A DNA stretch of 64,000 bases, taken from Psychrobacter sp. Lineage in GTDB: Bacteria > Pseudomonadota > Gammaproteobacteria > Pseudomonadales > Moraxellaceae. Positions 8,829 to 18,631 of this stretch are shown here, in pieces; the first letter of the stretch is position 1; the number at the start of each line of letters is the position of its first letter. Made by a program: the position numbers and the translations under genes. The notes under the pieces were generated by a model, which was not told the origin of the DNA, made no database searches, and saw only the letters and a list, made by a program, of their open reading frames with translations. The stretch lies in assembly GCA_018260445.1 (NCBI GenBank), contig JAGLBE010000001.1:33191-97190 (forward strand), given 5' to 3'.

Positions 8829-8894
8829 ATGCTCCCCTTAACGTTGCTGCTATCACTAACTATAAGGCTTAACATGACTAGCCGCTAGCCGCAG

Positions 8895-9827
8895 TCATAC
8901 TAGGTTTTCTTGCATGGCAACAGATTTTGATGAATGTATCCAAACGTCCAATAAAAAATCGCTTTCTGCAAGTTTGGTTTGATGGGTAAAAGCCACTGGC
9001 GCTAACTGCCCGTCAACTAATTCTGTATCGTTAGTAGTGGTAATAGTAGGGTTAGCACCATCAAACGCTTGCTGCAACCGTTGATGCACCGTATCACCAG
9101 TCATCGCAAAGCCATCAATAGCATAGCGCCAGTGGCAACAGAGTAAGCTGCCACCTACTGCTAGGTGACGTTTAATCCAAACAATTACCGTATCAATATC
9201 TTCAGCAGATAAGTAGTATAAAATCTCACTAATGACAATCAAATCATAGGTTAAATCGTTGGCTGACTGACTGACTGTTTGCTTATCCAAAGAGACATTT
9301 AAAGAGGCATTATCTGATAGCGAGCCTTGTAAAAGTGACTCGTTATTTAAAGACTTGTTATTATAAGACTTAGCTAAAGCGAATAAGGCAGTAGGAATAA
9401 CCCCTTGCAATACTGCAACATGAGCAAATTTTGTCAAACGCTGCTTGGCGAGTTGCACTGCATTTTTATTGCCATCGATACTTGTTAAAGCCTGACAACG
9501 CTTAGCAAGCAACTCACTAAATATCCCATTACCACAGCCTAACTCAATGGCATGGTCATATCGAGATTGTGGCAATACGGCTAGGCAGATATCGCGCTTG
9601 CGCTTTTCATACCAGCGGGTCTGATACTGCCACGGGTCGTTATTGTCGCTATACAAGGCATCAAAGTAGGCTTCTGAATAACTACTCGCTGTCCTCTGTA
9701 TTGCAATAGGGTTAGCAGTATTAAGGTTTTCTGAAGATTGAGAAGAGGGTACCGAGGCGAATGGGTTAACTGTCTTAACTGTCTTAACTGTCTTAGCTGT
9801 ATCATCTGGCTTAGCGGTTGGACTCAT
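8895..9827 (-). CDS. SAM-dependent methyltransferase, NodS-like
   Basis: A class I methyltransferase of about 310 residues. The SAM-binding motif AIELGCGNGIF and the downstream DLIVISEILYYLSAED match NodS-type N-methyltransferases, which methylate an amino sugar in Nod factors. The frame is open to 9926, but I choose the ATG at 9827 because GGAAG lies 9 bases upstream. It then overlaps the PIG-L gene by 17 bases. The N-terminus carries a TAKTVKTVKTV repeat from a 9-base tandem unit (about 9769-9801), and the middle has an SLNNESLLQGSLSDNASLN insert; both look like low-complexity additions. Next to an N-deacetylase gene, methylation of a freed amine is an attractive inference. Confidence 0.82.
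   Translation of the reverse strand: MSPTAKPDDTAKTVKTVKTVNPFASVPSSQSSENLNTANPIAIQRTASSYSEAYFDALYSDNNDPWQYQTRWYEKRKRDICLAVLPQSRYDHAIELGCGNGIFSELLAKRCQALTSIDGNKNAVQLAKQRLTKFAHVAVLQGVIPTALFALAKSYNNKSLNNESLLQGSLSDNASLNVSLDKQTVSQSANDLTYDLIVISEILYYLSAEDIDTVIVWIKRHLAVGGSLLCCHWRYAIDGFAMTGDTVHQRLQQAFDGANPTITTTNDTELVDGQLAPVAFTHQTKLAESDFLLDVWIHSSKSVAMQENLV
9769..9801. repeat. 9-base tandem repeat in the methyltransferase gene
   Basis: Units of ACTGTCTTA (plus strand) repeat three to four times and encode Lys-Thr-Val on the minus strand near the N-terminus of the methyltransferase. Confidence 0.7.
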
Positions 9828-10656
9828 ATAAATATACTTCCCAGGGCTGGCTAATTCTAGCGATGGTTTTAGCAGATAAAATTGGCGGATTGCCGGTACT
9901 CTCATCAACGGTGATTTGACTCTCAAAGCAATGAATCGCTGCGACTTTACGCTGCAGCTGCTCGGCGTTTAAATCCACTCTATAGGCAGTATCCCAAGGT
10001 ATACGGCTGTCCGCAGGTTTTGCCCAATGCCACGCCCATATTAATACTTGATAACAGGGCAAATGGTGCTGCTTGGCATATGCGGCGACCACCTGCCCCG
10101 TGGCTTCGTGATCTGGATGACCATCGTGAACAAAGGGTGTCACCACAATGTCATCAGGCAGCATAATAGCGGCCAGCTTCTCATTAAACAGCGCCTGCTG
10201 CGCAAACACATTGCCATCGGTTAACCCAAGTTGAAGCGTCGTGACTTGCGTCGCTATCCCCAATACCTGTAAAGCCGCAGCGCTCTCTTGCGGGCGAATA
10301 ATATCTAACTTGTGCGGCGGATAAATTTGCGAACTAGGGTGGCTCTGAGTGCCATTGGTCACCTGTACCAGCAAGATGTCATTGCCATTGGCCGCCAATT
10401 GTTGCAATAAGCCACCACATCCCAATATCTCATCATCAGGATGGGGCGCAAAGACACACACCCGCTTGCCTGTTGCAAAATGCTTGGCAATAACCAATGG
10501 CGGCAGATTGTGCAGCCCTTGCCAATTGAGCCATTCGTCTTGACTGGTGCCATCGCCTGCAATCATGCGATCACCTACTATCGGATGTTCTTGAGTAGGG
10601 TCATCTGGAAGGTTGACGCAAGAGTTGTCCATAACCGATAGTTTTATAGTGCCCAT
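9811..10656 (-). CDS. PIG-L/LmbE-family deacetylase
   Basis: This 281-residue protein has the zinc-binding AHPDDE-type motif (APHPDDEILGCGG, HPDD at residues 72-75) and a second HDGHPDHEATG motif near residue 178. These define PIG-L/LmbE deacetylases, which remove N-acetyl groups from N-acetylglucosamine-type sugars. It starts with an ATG at 10656 preceded by GAGG at good spacing, overlaps the acyl-CoA dehydrogenase-like gene by 13 bases, and is itself overlapped by the methyltransferase gene. The tight overlaps show one transcription unit. The target sugar is unknown. Confidence 0.87.
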   Translation of the reverse strand: MGTIKLSVMDNSCVNLPDDPTQEHPIVGDRMIAGDGTSQDEWLNWQGLHNLPPLVIAKHFATGKRVCVFAPHPDDEILGCGGLLQQLAANGNDILLVQVTNGTQSHPSSQIYPPHKLDIIRPQESAAALQVLGIATQVTTLQLGLTDGNVFAQQALFNEKLAAIMLPDDIVVTPFVHDGHPDHEATGQVVAAYAKQHHLPCYQVLIWAWHWAKPADSRIPWDTAYRVDLNAEQLQRKVAAIHCFESQITVDESTGNPPILSAKTIARISQPWEVYLYESNR

Positions 10657-11834
10657 ATAGTACCTCGCGCATCTGTTAATCCATCATATAGCGTATTACT
10701 TGACTTGGCAGTCAACTCGCCAATCTGTTGTAAATCAAAAGCGCCATGACTTTGACGAATAAATACAGGCAAGTCTGCTGCTAATCTTGCAAAATGGGCA
10801 TCACGGCAAAAGGGTGCTGCGCCTAAGGCTTGACCCACAGTGTCTAAAACTTGGCGTGCCATTGCTTCAACTTGGGCGCGTAACTGGCGAATAGCCAGTT
10901 CGTGGTTTAGCTGAGGTTGGTTGTCAATCAAATAGGCGACATGATAAGCATACTGCTGGGTGATGGCTAACGCCGTGCTTATCTCACCCAAGTACATCGC
11001 CTTATACGCATTGGGTTTTTGCTGATAAGAGGCCACCAAATAGGCGGCTAACCTTGAAGCTGCGCCATACCAACACGCCGCAACACCCGCCGCCCCGTGC
11101 CAAAACCCTGCACGGTCTAAATAGGCATTTGGCAATCCCACCCTGCTGGCCGCTACAGTATTCAATTGTAGCGTAGCAGTATTCGTAGCCTGCATACCCA
11201 CCGCTTGCCATTCGCTACTGTCAATCGCAATGCCCTGTTGTTGCATATTCACAATAGCCAACTGCGAGGCACCGTTGTCATCTCGATAAGTCATCAGCCC
11301 GTAATCAACAATATGAGCGCCAGAACACCACGCTTTTGTACCCGTCATCGCGCCTTGCTGGCTAATCGTGCCTTGCTGATTGCCTTCTAACTTAAAGCGC
11401 AGCGGCGGCCCTTCAGCTGCCCAAACCGCCCACAAGCCTTGCGCCGCTTTGTCATAACCCACTTCCGCCAAAATACTCAGGGCATCCAAATGCGATTCAA
11501 ACCATTTGGCGACGGTTAAATCTAAACTAGCAACATAGGCTAAAATCTGCCAACGTAGTAAGGTGCGCGAGTTGGTTATGTGGCTATGAATAACGCTTTG
11601 ACTATCTACCTCGTTTTCTACCTCGCTTGCATCAACAAAAGCGGCGTTGTCAAAACCGGCACCTGGATGCGCAATTTTATCGCTATAGGAAACTAAAGTA
11701 TTTAATATATCTTGACGTAGCTTATCCGTCATCAATTCACGACTACTATGACTACCACGACTAGAAGACATAACCCGATTTATGGCAATTTGGATATTTT
11801 GCAGCAAAGGATGTGGCGTGGTCAACGGTACCAT
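10644..11834 (-). CDS. Acyl-CoA dehydrogenase-like protein
   Basis: A 396-residue protein with acyl-CoA dehydrogenase layout: a helical N-terminus, a middle part with GTKAWCSGAHIVDYGLMT and the TATLQLNTVAASRVG strand region, and a helical C-terminus. It is divergent from classical beta-oxidation enzymes, and the usual catalytic Glu cannot be placed with certainty. An AGGAAA site precedes the ATG at 11834. It lies 40 bases after otsA and overlaps the PIG-L gene, so it links the trehalose genes with the sugar-modifying genes. Homologues in such clusters are of unknown substrate; a role in oxidising an acyl or amino-acyl intermediate is inference. Confidence 0.75.
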   Translation of the reverse strand: MVPLTTPHPLLQNIQIAINRVMSSSRGSHSSRELMTDKLRQDILNTLVSYSDKIAHPGAGFDNAAFVDASEVENEVDSQSVIHSHITNSRTLLRWQILAYVASLDLTVAKWFESHLDALSILAEVGYDKAAQGLWAVWAAEGPPLRFKLEGNQQGTISQQGAMTGTKAWCSGAHIVDYGLMTYRDDNGASQLAIVNMQQQGIAIDSSEWQAVGMQATNTATLQLNTVAASRVGLPNAYLDRAGFWHGAAGVAACWYGAASRLAAYLVASYQQKPNAYKAMYLGEISTALAITQQYAYHVAYLIDNQPQLNHELAIRQLRAQVEAMARQVLDTVGQALGAAPFCRDAHFARLAADLPVFIRQSHGAFDLQQIGELTAKSSNTLYDGLTDARGTIWAL

Positions 11835-11874
11835 AGGGGTTTCCTGATTGGGCTTATAGGGTTAGTGCTACAGG

Positions 11875-13683
11875 TCATACATTTTGATAAACGCGGTGCG
11901 ATAGCTCATGCTTGCAGTCATCTTTGTCGCTACCATATAAATCAGTTAAAAAATCTTGGCGCCAACCGTTTAAGTCATTTTGCTGCAACCCGTTTAATAA
12001 CGTCTGATAACGGCTTTTTCGCTCTGCCAATGGCATCGTCAAAGCTGTTTGCAAACCTTGGACAACGCTATCAGGTTGCAGCGGATCAATAATAACCGCA
12101 GCTTGCATTTGCTCGCTTGCACCGGCATAACAGGACAGCACTAACACCCCGGGATTATCAGGATTTTGGGCGGCAATGTACTCTTTAGCGACCAGATTCA
12201 TGCCATCTTTTAGCGAGTTCACCCAGCCCACATCGCTATGCCAAAACGCCGTCATCAAGGTGTCGTGATTTAACACCGCTTCACTATAGGTAATCGCTTG
12301 CCAGTGAGTTGAATTAGGGTGGTCTTTTAAGTTGCCCAATGTAAAGTCGTCGACAATCAACGCATCCGTTTGATAATCAGCAGTTACTGATTTAGAAGAT
12401 AAAAATTGTTGGTTAACCGCAGTCACTGCATGTTTAACACTGCTATATAAACGTTGATAAACGCCTAAGTCTAGGCGGCTAGGGCACGCCACTTGTAAAA
12501 ATTGTAGCTGATGCTGATAGGTTGGGTGTTGCTGTAAAAAATGGCGATATGCCGAAAACCGCTGCAATAATCCCTTAGAATAATCAATTCTATCTACTGC
12601 AATGATTTGTTGTCTGGCCGGCTTTATAGTCTCGTTTTTAGGGGCAAATTTTGCGCTTTGTAGGGATAGATGCCTAACCTGCTGCTGAATTTTCGCCACA
12701 TTCACCCCGATGGGATAGGCATCAATTGCCAAACTATGTAAAGTGTCAAAATCGCCTAGATCATCAAGGTCGCTTACTTCGTTTAAGTCAAGGTCAAACC
12801 TTAATAACACGCGGGCTGATTTATTCAATTCGACAAACCGTGGCGATTTGGGCGAGGTCATCCAGGTTGCATCCTGTGTAGGTTTGTTGTTTAAACCGCT
12901 GCTATTTAGATGACTACTATTTAGATGACTGCTATCTAGACGACTGTTATCAAAACTACGACTCTTTAAAAAAGGGTTTTCTAAAAAGCGGTTATCAATT
13001 AAGCATCCCTTTAAATAATGCTCAAAGACCTTAAGACTATTGGCTTTATCATGCTGGGTTTGGGTACCCAATACATCATAATGAGCCAGATGCTGAATCA
13101 GCATGGCACTTTTATCCAGTTGCTGCCAATATGCCAATGGGGCAAACGGAATATGCAGGAAAAAACCAATACGATTCTTTAGTCCTAATTGTCGACAATA
13201 ATAGGCCACACTTAAAAAATGATAATCATGCACCCAAATGACATCATTAGGTTGAATGATTTTTTTTAGCTGTTCGGCAAAAAGTCGATTCACTGCTTGA
13301 TAACCGGCATAGTCGTCTGGGGCTTGGCTAATTAAATCCGGTTGCTCATGCAACATTGGCCATAGGACATTATTGGAAAATCCGCAATAAAAATGGCGAT
13401 ACTGCTCAACGCTTAGCGCCGTGGTGACATAAGTGATTTTGGCGCCGGCATTGTTTAAATTAGGGTTTGGCAGCGTCATTTGTTTACCATCCCCAAACGC
13501 ATTGGTGGCACAATAACTGGTAAATTCAGGACTCATTGCGGTTTCGACAATATCGCCATTCCAGCCCATCCAAATACCCGCATCATCTTTCAACATATCT
13601 TGCAATGCAACGGCAAGCCCGCCCGCCATGGGGTTGTTATCTGGCATTTTGACCCGATTTGAGAGAACAATTAGACGACTCAT
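11875..13683 (-). CDS. otsA: Trehalose-6-phosphate synthase
   Basis: OtsA (GT20) joins UDP-glucose and glucose-6-phosphate to trehalose-6-phosphate. The product starts SRLIVLSNRV and has the substrate-binding segments VHDYHF, GFFLHIPFAPLAYW, the IDYSKGLLQR block and SLKDGMNLVAKEY. At 602 residues it is longer than the roughly 470-residue Escherichia coli enzyme; the extra length is mostly a Ser/His/Leu/Asn-rich insert from a 15-base repeat at about 12896-12952, plus a Ser/Lys-rich loop. It overlaps otsB by 4 bases (ATGA), so the two are translationally coupled. Trehalose is a common osmo- and cryoprotectant, which suits a cold or salt-tolerant host. Confidence 0.92.
   Translation of the reverse strand: MSRLIVLSNRVKMPDNNPMAGGLAVALQDMLKDDAGIWMGWNGDIVETAMSPEFTSYCATNAFGDGKQMTLPNPNLNNAGAKITYVTTALSVEQYRHFYCGFSNNVLWPMLHEQPDLISQAPDDYAGYQAVNRLFAEQLKKIIQPNDVIWVHDYHFLSVAYYCRQLGLKNRIGFFLHIPFAPLAYWQQLDKSAMLIQHLAHYDVLGTQTQHDKANSLKVFEHYLKGCLIDNRFLENPFLKSRSFDNSRLDSSHLNSSHLNSSGLNNKPTQDATWMTSPKSPRFVELNKSARVLLRFDLDLNEVSDLDDLGDFDTLHSLAIDAYPIGVNVAKIQQQVRHLSLQSAKFAPKNETIKPARQQIIAVDRIDYSKGLLQRFSAYRHFLQQHPTYQHQLQFLQVACPSRLDLGVYQRLYSSVKHAVTAVNQQFLSSKSVTADYQTDALIVDDFTLGNLKDHPNSTHWQAITYSEAVLNHDTLMTAFWHSDVGWVNSLKDGMNLVAKEYIAAQNPDNPGVLVLSCYAGASEQMQAAVIIDPLQPDSVVQGLQTALTMPLAERKSRYQTLLNGLQQNDLNGWRQDFLTDLYGSDKDDCKHELSHRVYQNV
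12896..12952. repeat. 15-base tandem repeat in otsA
   Basis: Imperfect copies of a 15-base unit (CTATTTAGATGACTG-like on the plus strand) encode repeated Ser-Ser-His-Leu-Asn in OtsA. Confidence 0.7.
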
Positions 13684-14717
13684 AGAACGGGATTCGCTGT
13701 ATTATTATCTGTTGTATGGTCAGTCGTCATCGCATCTAACGAGTCAGTTTCGGTGACAAGCCAGGATGCCACAGTAGCTGTTTGACCTTGGCAAAAAGTT
13801 AAAAAACTTTCCAATAAAATAGCGACCTCGTCGATATCGTTAACATAATAATGAGCAGCCGTTGGCTCAGACCCTACTTTAATCCCTAGTCCTTTGACTG
13901 GCTTTTCTTGAAGTTCTGCTAGGCTATTTTCGTCTTGTACCACTATAAATCCCGCCTCATCAGTGATATCATCGCCAATAAAAATAGGACATAGACGCTT
14001 ACCCTTAAAAGTATCAAAAGTGTCAAAGGTATCAAAAGCGTCGTGTTGCATCAGCTTTAATAACGTCAAAATGGCTGTACCTTTGTCGACCCCCTTTGGA
14101 ACAGCTTCCCACACATATTTACCTTGCTTTAATGTCCAAGCTGAATCCTCTGTGATCGTCATTGCCATAATGCGATAGGCGACTTCGGCCAAACTCGGGT
14201 CTTGCCGGTAATGCAGGGCGCAGGAATACGGCTTATTTTCAATCGTAAAGTCATTGTAAGGTAGACAAGATTGGATAATCTGCTGGCGTATTCTGTTGAG
14301 CTCTGACGTATCAACGGTAACGGCGCTTAGGTGGGCACTATTTCTGTCAGCGTCAGTAGCAAAGGCACTGTCTTTAGCGCTACTGTTCACCTTATCTTGA
14401 TAGCGTCCACAATCTATTTCTAATCCGTGCGTTGCGGCAATGGGAAGTTGCAATGGCGACACCATTTGCTTTGCTTCAAAAAGACTGCGCCCGGTAACTA
14501 TAGCGATTTGAATGCCAGAGTTTTGAATTTTTTGAATAAGGGTGAGCGTGGATTGGGGTATAAAGCTATCTTTAGGGTCTAGGGTAAACTGCGCCAAGGT
14601 GCCGTCGATATCCAAAAATAAACAATAAACATTATCATGCGATAAATAATTAGCGAGGTTTTTCGGTTCAAGGTACGTCGTTGTCATCTTAAGGTTCGGC
14701 TTTACTGCAAAAGTCAC
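13680..14717 (-). CDS. otsB: Trehalose-6-phosphate phosphatase
   Basis: OtsB removes the phosphate from trehalose-6-phosphate. The HAD motif I FLDIDGTLAQF lies near residues 35-45, the IVTGRS motif II follows, and GDDITDEAGF (motif IV) is near residue 247. The likely start is a GTG at 14717, with AAAGGAA at good spacing; the ATG at 14687 has no such site. An AFDTFDTFDTF stretch from a 9-base repeat (about 14008-14040) enlarges one loop. It is the first gene of a six-gene minus-strand run that continues through otsA to the glycosyltransferase. Confidence 0.9.
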   Translation of the reverse strand: MTFAVKPNLKMTTTYLEPKNLANYLSHDNVYCLFLDIDGTLAQFTLDPKDSFIPQSTLTLIQKIQNSGIQIAIVTGRSLFEAKQMVSPLQLPIAATHGLEIDCGRYQDKVNSSAKDSAFATDADRNSAHLSAVTVDTSELNRIRQQIIQSCLPYNDFTIENKPYSCALHYRQDPSLAEVAYRIMAMTITEDSAWTLKQGKYVWEAVPKGVDKGTAILTLLKLMQHDAFDTFDTFDTFKGKRLCPIFIGDDITDEAGFIVVQDENSLAELQEKPVKGLGIKVGSEPTAAHYYVNDIDEVAILLESFLTFCQGQTATVASWLVTETDSLDAMTTDHTTDNNTANPVL

Positions 14718-15086
14718 ACGGTTTCCTTTTCCATCTTAATCAAACGTTATATGGCGGCTTGATTCATTATAAAGTCGGCAACAACTGGCTATATTGCCTT
14801 AATTAAGATAGGCAAAACATCGCTAATGGCAGCGACAGGTTGTCGCAATCCATTAGGATGTCAAATGAATTGACTAAGTAATATTGGTAGGAATTTTGTC
14901 ATAAAGATGAGAGTATTACGATACAGTTCCTGTGTGATTGGGTAGCAATATGTTTTTTTGGTTAGTTATTTAGCATGCAACAAACTCATGTGAAATCTAT
15001 GCTACTAGTTGAATAACCCAACCCTTCTGCAGCTTGACAATTTTAGAGCATCGATGGGGTGAGTTTCTCTCATACAGGGTTGCTGC
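14718..15086. other. Intergenic region upstream of otsB
   Basis: This 369-base AT-rich gap lies between the antiporter gene end and otsB and should contain the ots operon promoter. An inverted GACAGGTTGTC is present at about 14830-14840. No small gene, RNA or clear terminator was recognised. Confidence 0.35.
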
Positions 15087-16328
15087 TTACTTACCCGTCG
15101 TCATTTTCATTAAGGTCGGCGCCGTCATGCCATGAATAAAGATAGAGGCAATGACCACAATGGAGCAAATTATCCATAACGACGTGCCCTCATCGGCGGC
15201 AAAAACGTCTTTATTAAGTGCATAAGCAAGGTAATAGAATGTCCCAATACCGCGAATACCAAGGCTGGCAATAGCGAAACGCTCTTTATAAGGGATATCT
15301 AGGCCTGTCAGTCCAACCCAACCAGCAATCGGGCGTATCAGTAACAATATTGCCAAACTTGCAGCATACACTTGCCAGGTCAGCTCGGTGCCGTGGCTTA
15401 AGCCTTGCCCCAATGCAATACCAAACACCACCAATACCAGCGACATCAGTAAGCCCTCAGATTGCTCGGCAAAGTCGTGTAATTCCTCATGATAATCGTG
15501 CCCATGCTGGGTACGACGAAACGCAAACGCCGCCACAAAGACGGCAATAAAGCCATAACCGTGGATAAACTCCGCCATGCCATAAGCCAATAAAGTGATG
15601 GCGATAACGATATAGCCTTGCGATAGTGTCGTCTCTTGGTTGCTGCGTGCAAACACAATGCGGCCAATAAGTTTGCCAACCAAAACGCCAACCACCGTGC
15701 CTGCCGCAATGCGCCAAAGCACATCCTTGGTAAACCAGTCAAACAGTAAGCTTGTGCTCACACCGTCCGCTTTGCCAAAATACTCAGCAATGGTGATGGC
15801 AAGGTAGACAAACGGAAAAGCAAGCCCGTCATTGAGCCCCGCCTCGGAGGTGAGGGTAAAGCGGGGGGTATCCTCACTGCCCTCATTGGGCGGCCCGACT
15901 TGAATACTGGCTGCCAACACGGGGTCGGTTGGGGCGAGCACTGCACCAAGCAATATAGCAGCCCCCAAGCTTAAGCTAAACACGTAATAGCCAAGCGCGG
16001 CCATAACGGCGATGCAAATGGGCATGGTGATTAATAACAGGCGAATGGTGGGTTGCCAGTGTTTATATTTAAACGGGGTATCAAGTTTAATGCCTGCACC
16101 CACCAAAGACACCAAAACAACTAGCTCGCTAACTTTTTCGATGAAGGTGCCATGTTCAAGCGGATTTAAAAAAGGTAGGCTGGTCCAGAAATAGCCCATT
16201 ACTAAACCAAAAGTAACTTGTAGCATCGGTAAGGAGATAGGCAAACGTTTTAAATAATAAGGCGCAAACCCACCAAATAAAAAAGCGATACCGCACAGTA
16301 ATAAAAATTGATTGTAGTTTTCTATCAT
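15087..16328 (-). CDS. Cation/proton antiporter, CPA1 (NhaP-like) family
   Basis: The 413-residue product has 11 to 13 hydrophobic segments and the CPA motifs LLGAVLAPTDPVLAASIQVG (about residues 143-162) and TSEAGLNDGLAFPF (about 178-191), where the Asp of LNDG is the ion-binding residue of Na+/H+ antiporters. The N-terminal third covers the dimer-interface region, and a short C-terminus lacks a TrkA domain. It should exchange Na+ or K+ for protons across the inner membrane, aiding salt and pH balance. It appears monocistronic. Ion specificity cannot be read from the sequence. Confidence 0.88.
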   Translation of the reverse strand: MIENYNQFLLLCGIAFLFGGFAPYYLKRLPISLPMLQVTFGLVMGYFWTSLPFLNPLEHGTFIEKVSELVVLVSLVGAGIKLDTPFKYKHWQPTIRLLLITMPICIAVMAALGYYVFSLSLGAAILLGAVLAPTDPVLAASIQVGPPNEGSEDTPRFTLTSEAGLNDGLAFPFVYLAITIAEYFGKADGVSTSLLFDWFTKDVLWRIAAGTVVGVLVGKLIGRIVFARSNQETTLSQGYIVIAITLLAYGMAEFIHGYGFIAVFVAAFAFRRTQHGHDYHEELHDFAEQSEGLLMSLVLVVFGIALGQGLSHGTELTWQVYAASLAILLLIRPIAGWVGLTGLDIPYKERFAIASLGIRGIGTFYYLAYALNKDVFAADEGTSLWIICSIVVIASIFIHGMTAPTLMKMTTGK

Positions 16329-16346
16329 AGTGGTTATAGGGTCTGT

Positions 16347-16502
16347 TTAATGGTGTAGGTAATCGCCAGCAATAACAATATTGACAGCAATGGCAGCAAG
16401 GGTAATAACAGCAAGGGTAACGGCAATGATAATAGCAAGTATAAAAAAACGCATCATCATGACCGATGTTTGCCGCAAAAACCGTTTAGCTTTGGTTAAC
16501 AT
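16347..16502 (-). CDS. Putative small single-span membrane protein (51 residues)
   Basis: A 51-codon frame begins MLTKAKRFLRQTSVMMMRFF and continues as one long hydrophobic segment of Ile, Ala, Val and Leu, ending GDYLHH. A basic N-terminus before a single helix is typical of real small membrane proteins. It lies directly upstream of the antiporter start (16328) on the same strand, so it could be its leader or partner gene. No good ribosome-binding site is seen and the hydrophobic part is built on short repeats, so it may be chance. Confidence 0.4.
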   Translation of the reverse strand: MLTKAKRFLRQTSVMMMRFFILAIIIAVTLAVITLAAIAVNIVIAGDYLHH

Positions 16503-16625
16503 CCTATAATGATTAGGATTCTTTAGTGACAGACTAGTGACAGACTAGTGACAGCCATGGGTTGCGATGACGCACAGGGATAACCCAAGGTTAATTTATT
16601 GCGGCTTATGGGGCACCATGCGTCA

Positions 16626-16651
16626 TTAAAAAAGCCAGCCGTAGCTGACTT
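16626..16651 (-). terminator. Rho-independent terminator of ilvD
   Basis: On the minus strand AGTCAGC-TACG-GCTGGCT forms a 7-base-pair stem with a tetraloop, followed by six T residues, about 40 bases after the ilvD stop codon. Confidence 0.75.
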
Positions 16652-16690
16652 TTAAATCGTTAAGATGCTCTATTTTGGTTAAAATAATGC

Positions 16691-18631
16691 TTACTTTTCA
16701 ACTTGGCTCACATCCCGCACCGCACCCGTATCGGCGCTGGTGGTCATCGCCGCATAGGCGCGTAATGCTGGGGTGACATGTCGCACGCGGGATACCGGTT
16801 TCCATGCATGCTTACCACGGGCTTGCATTTTTTCACCGCGCATCGCGAGTGTTTCATCGCTAACTTGCAAGTTAATGGTGCGATTGGGGATGTCAATATA
16901 AATAGTATCGCCCTCTTCAACAAGAGCAATCGCCCCGCCTTCCGCCGCCTCTGGACTGGCGTGACCAATCGACAAGCCTGAGGTACCGCCAGAGAAACGC
17001 CCATCAGTCAATAGAGCGCATGCTTTGCCTAAACCTTTTGATTTTAAATAAGAGGTAGGGTAGAGCATCTCTTGCATCCCCGGTCCCCCTTTTGGCCCCT
17101 CATAACGAATAATCACGATATCACCAGCGATGATGTCATCGGCAAGAATGCTCGCCACGGCATCGTCTTGTGATTCAAATATACGGGCGCGACCGCTAAA
17201 AGTGAGGATACTGTCATCCACGCCAGCCGTTTTGACCACGCAGCCTCGCTCAGCAATATTGCCAAACAACACTGCCAGTCCGCCATCTTGTGAATAGGCA
17301 TGGTTGGCCGAGCGAATGCACCCTGATTCACGGTTGACATCCAGGTTTGACCACGACTTATCTTGCGAAAATGCTTGCGTCGTACGCACGCCACCGGGGG
17401 CGGCAATATACAAATCACGAGCCGCTTCATGATTGGGATGGTCAATATTCATCACATCCCACATCTCAAGGGCTTCTTGCAATGTTGTGCTATGCACGGT
17501 TGGCAAATCAGTCTGTAATAACCCGGCACGGTTGAGCTCGCCCAAAATCGCCATCACCCCGCCTGCCCGATGCACATCTTCCATATGATACTTTTGCGTC
17601 GCTGGTGCCACCTTAGATAGGCAAGGCACACGGCGGCTTAAACGGTCAATATCGGCCATTTTAAAGTCTACTTCGGCCTCAAATGCCGCAGCTAATAAAT
17701 GCAAAATGGTATTGGTCGAGCCGCCCATCGCAATATCAAGGCTCATCGCATTTTCAAAGGCCGCCTTGGTCGCAATCGAGCGGGGCAGGGTAGACGCATC
17801 ATCTTGCTCATAGCGACGTTTGGCTAAGTCAACAATGCGCCGACCTGCTTGCAAAAACAGCCCTTCACGCTTGGCATGGGTCGCAAGCAGTGAGCCATTA
17901 CCGGGCAATGATAACCCTAACGCCTCGGTCAAACAGTTCATCGAATTGGCGGTAAACATCCCCGAGCACGAGCCACAAGTCGGGCACGCTGACTTCTCAA
18001 TCTGTAACACATCGGCATCGCTGATACTGTCATCGGCGGCATCAATCATCGCATCGACCAAATCCAGTTTGCGAATGGTTTTGCCTTGGCTATTGATATC
18101 AAGCTCGGCATCGGGTGCATCGCCTGAGCCGTCGGTACTGTGGCTAATTAAACCCGAATCAAGGTCAGACGCTAACACTTTACCCGCTTCCATCGGCCCA
18201 CCCGACACAAAAATAACTGGAATATTGAGGCGCAGTGCTGCCATCAGCATACCTGGGGTAATCTTGTCACAGTTGGAAATACACACAATGGCATCGGCAC
18301 AATGGGCGTTGACCATATATTCCACTGAATCGGCAATTAAGTCACGGCTGGGCAACGAGTACAACATACCGCTGTGCCCCATCGCAATACCATCATCCAC
18401 GGCAATGGTATTAAACTCTTTGGCAACACCGCCCACTCTTTCAATCTCACGGGCGACCAATTGCCCCATATCTTTTAGATGCACATGCCCCGGCACAAAC
18501 TGAGTAAATGAGTTGGCAATGGCGATAATTGGCTTATCAAAGTCGCCGTCGGTCATGCCTGTGGCACGCCATAGCGCACGGGCACCTGCCATATTGCGGC
18601 CTGAAGTCGATGTTTTAGAGCGGTACTGCAT
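16691..18631 (-). CDS. ilvD: Dihydroxy-acid dehydratase
   Basis: IlvD dehydrates 2,3-dihydroxy-3-methylbutanoate and its C6 analogue in valine, isoleucine and leucine synthesis, using an Fe-S cluster. The product starts with the [22 protein letters not shown] and [13 protein letters not shown] blocks and holds the cluster cysteines in [12 protein letters not shown] and [18 protein letters not shown]. At 646 residues it is slightly longer than the usual 610-620. AAGGA lies before the ATG. It stands alone with its own terminator; the rest of the ilv pathway is not in the window. Confidence 0.95.
   Translation of the reverse strand: MQYRSKTSTSGRNMAGARALWRATGMTDGDFDKPIIAIANSFTQFVPGHVHLKDMGQLVAREIERVGGVAKEFNTIAVDDGIAMGHSGMLYSLPSRDLIADSVEYMVNAHCADAIVCISNCDKITPGMLMAALRLNIPVIFVSGGPMEAGKVLASDLDSGLISHSTDGSGDAPDAELDINSQGKTIRKLDLVDAMIDAADDSISDADVLQIEKSACPTCGSCSGMFTANSMNCLTEALGLSLPGNGSLLATHAKREGLFLQAGRRIVDLAKRRYEQDDASTLPRSIATKAAFENAMSLDIAMGGSTNTILHLLAAAFEAEVDFKMADIDRLSRRVPCLSKVAPATQKYHMEDVHRAGGVMAILGELNRAGLLQTDLPTVHSTTLQEALEMWDVMNIDHPNHEAARDLYIAAPGGVRTTQAFSQDKSWSNLDVNRESGCIRSANHAYSQDGGLAVLFGNIAERGCVVKTAGVDDSILTFSGRARIFESQDDAVASILADDIIAGDIVIIRYEGPKGGPGMQEMLYPTSYLKSKGLGKACALLTDGRFSGGTSGLSIGHASPEAAEGGAIALVEEGDTIYIDIPNRTINLQVSDETLAMRGEKMQARGKHAWKPVSRVRHVTPALRAYAAMTTSADTGAVRDVSQVEK

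Noticed and set aside
17820-18503. 227-codon ORF opposite ilvD
   Set aside because: It is the antisense frame of a well-conserved gene; its sequence follows the codon pattern of ilvD.
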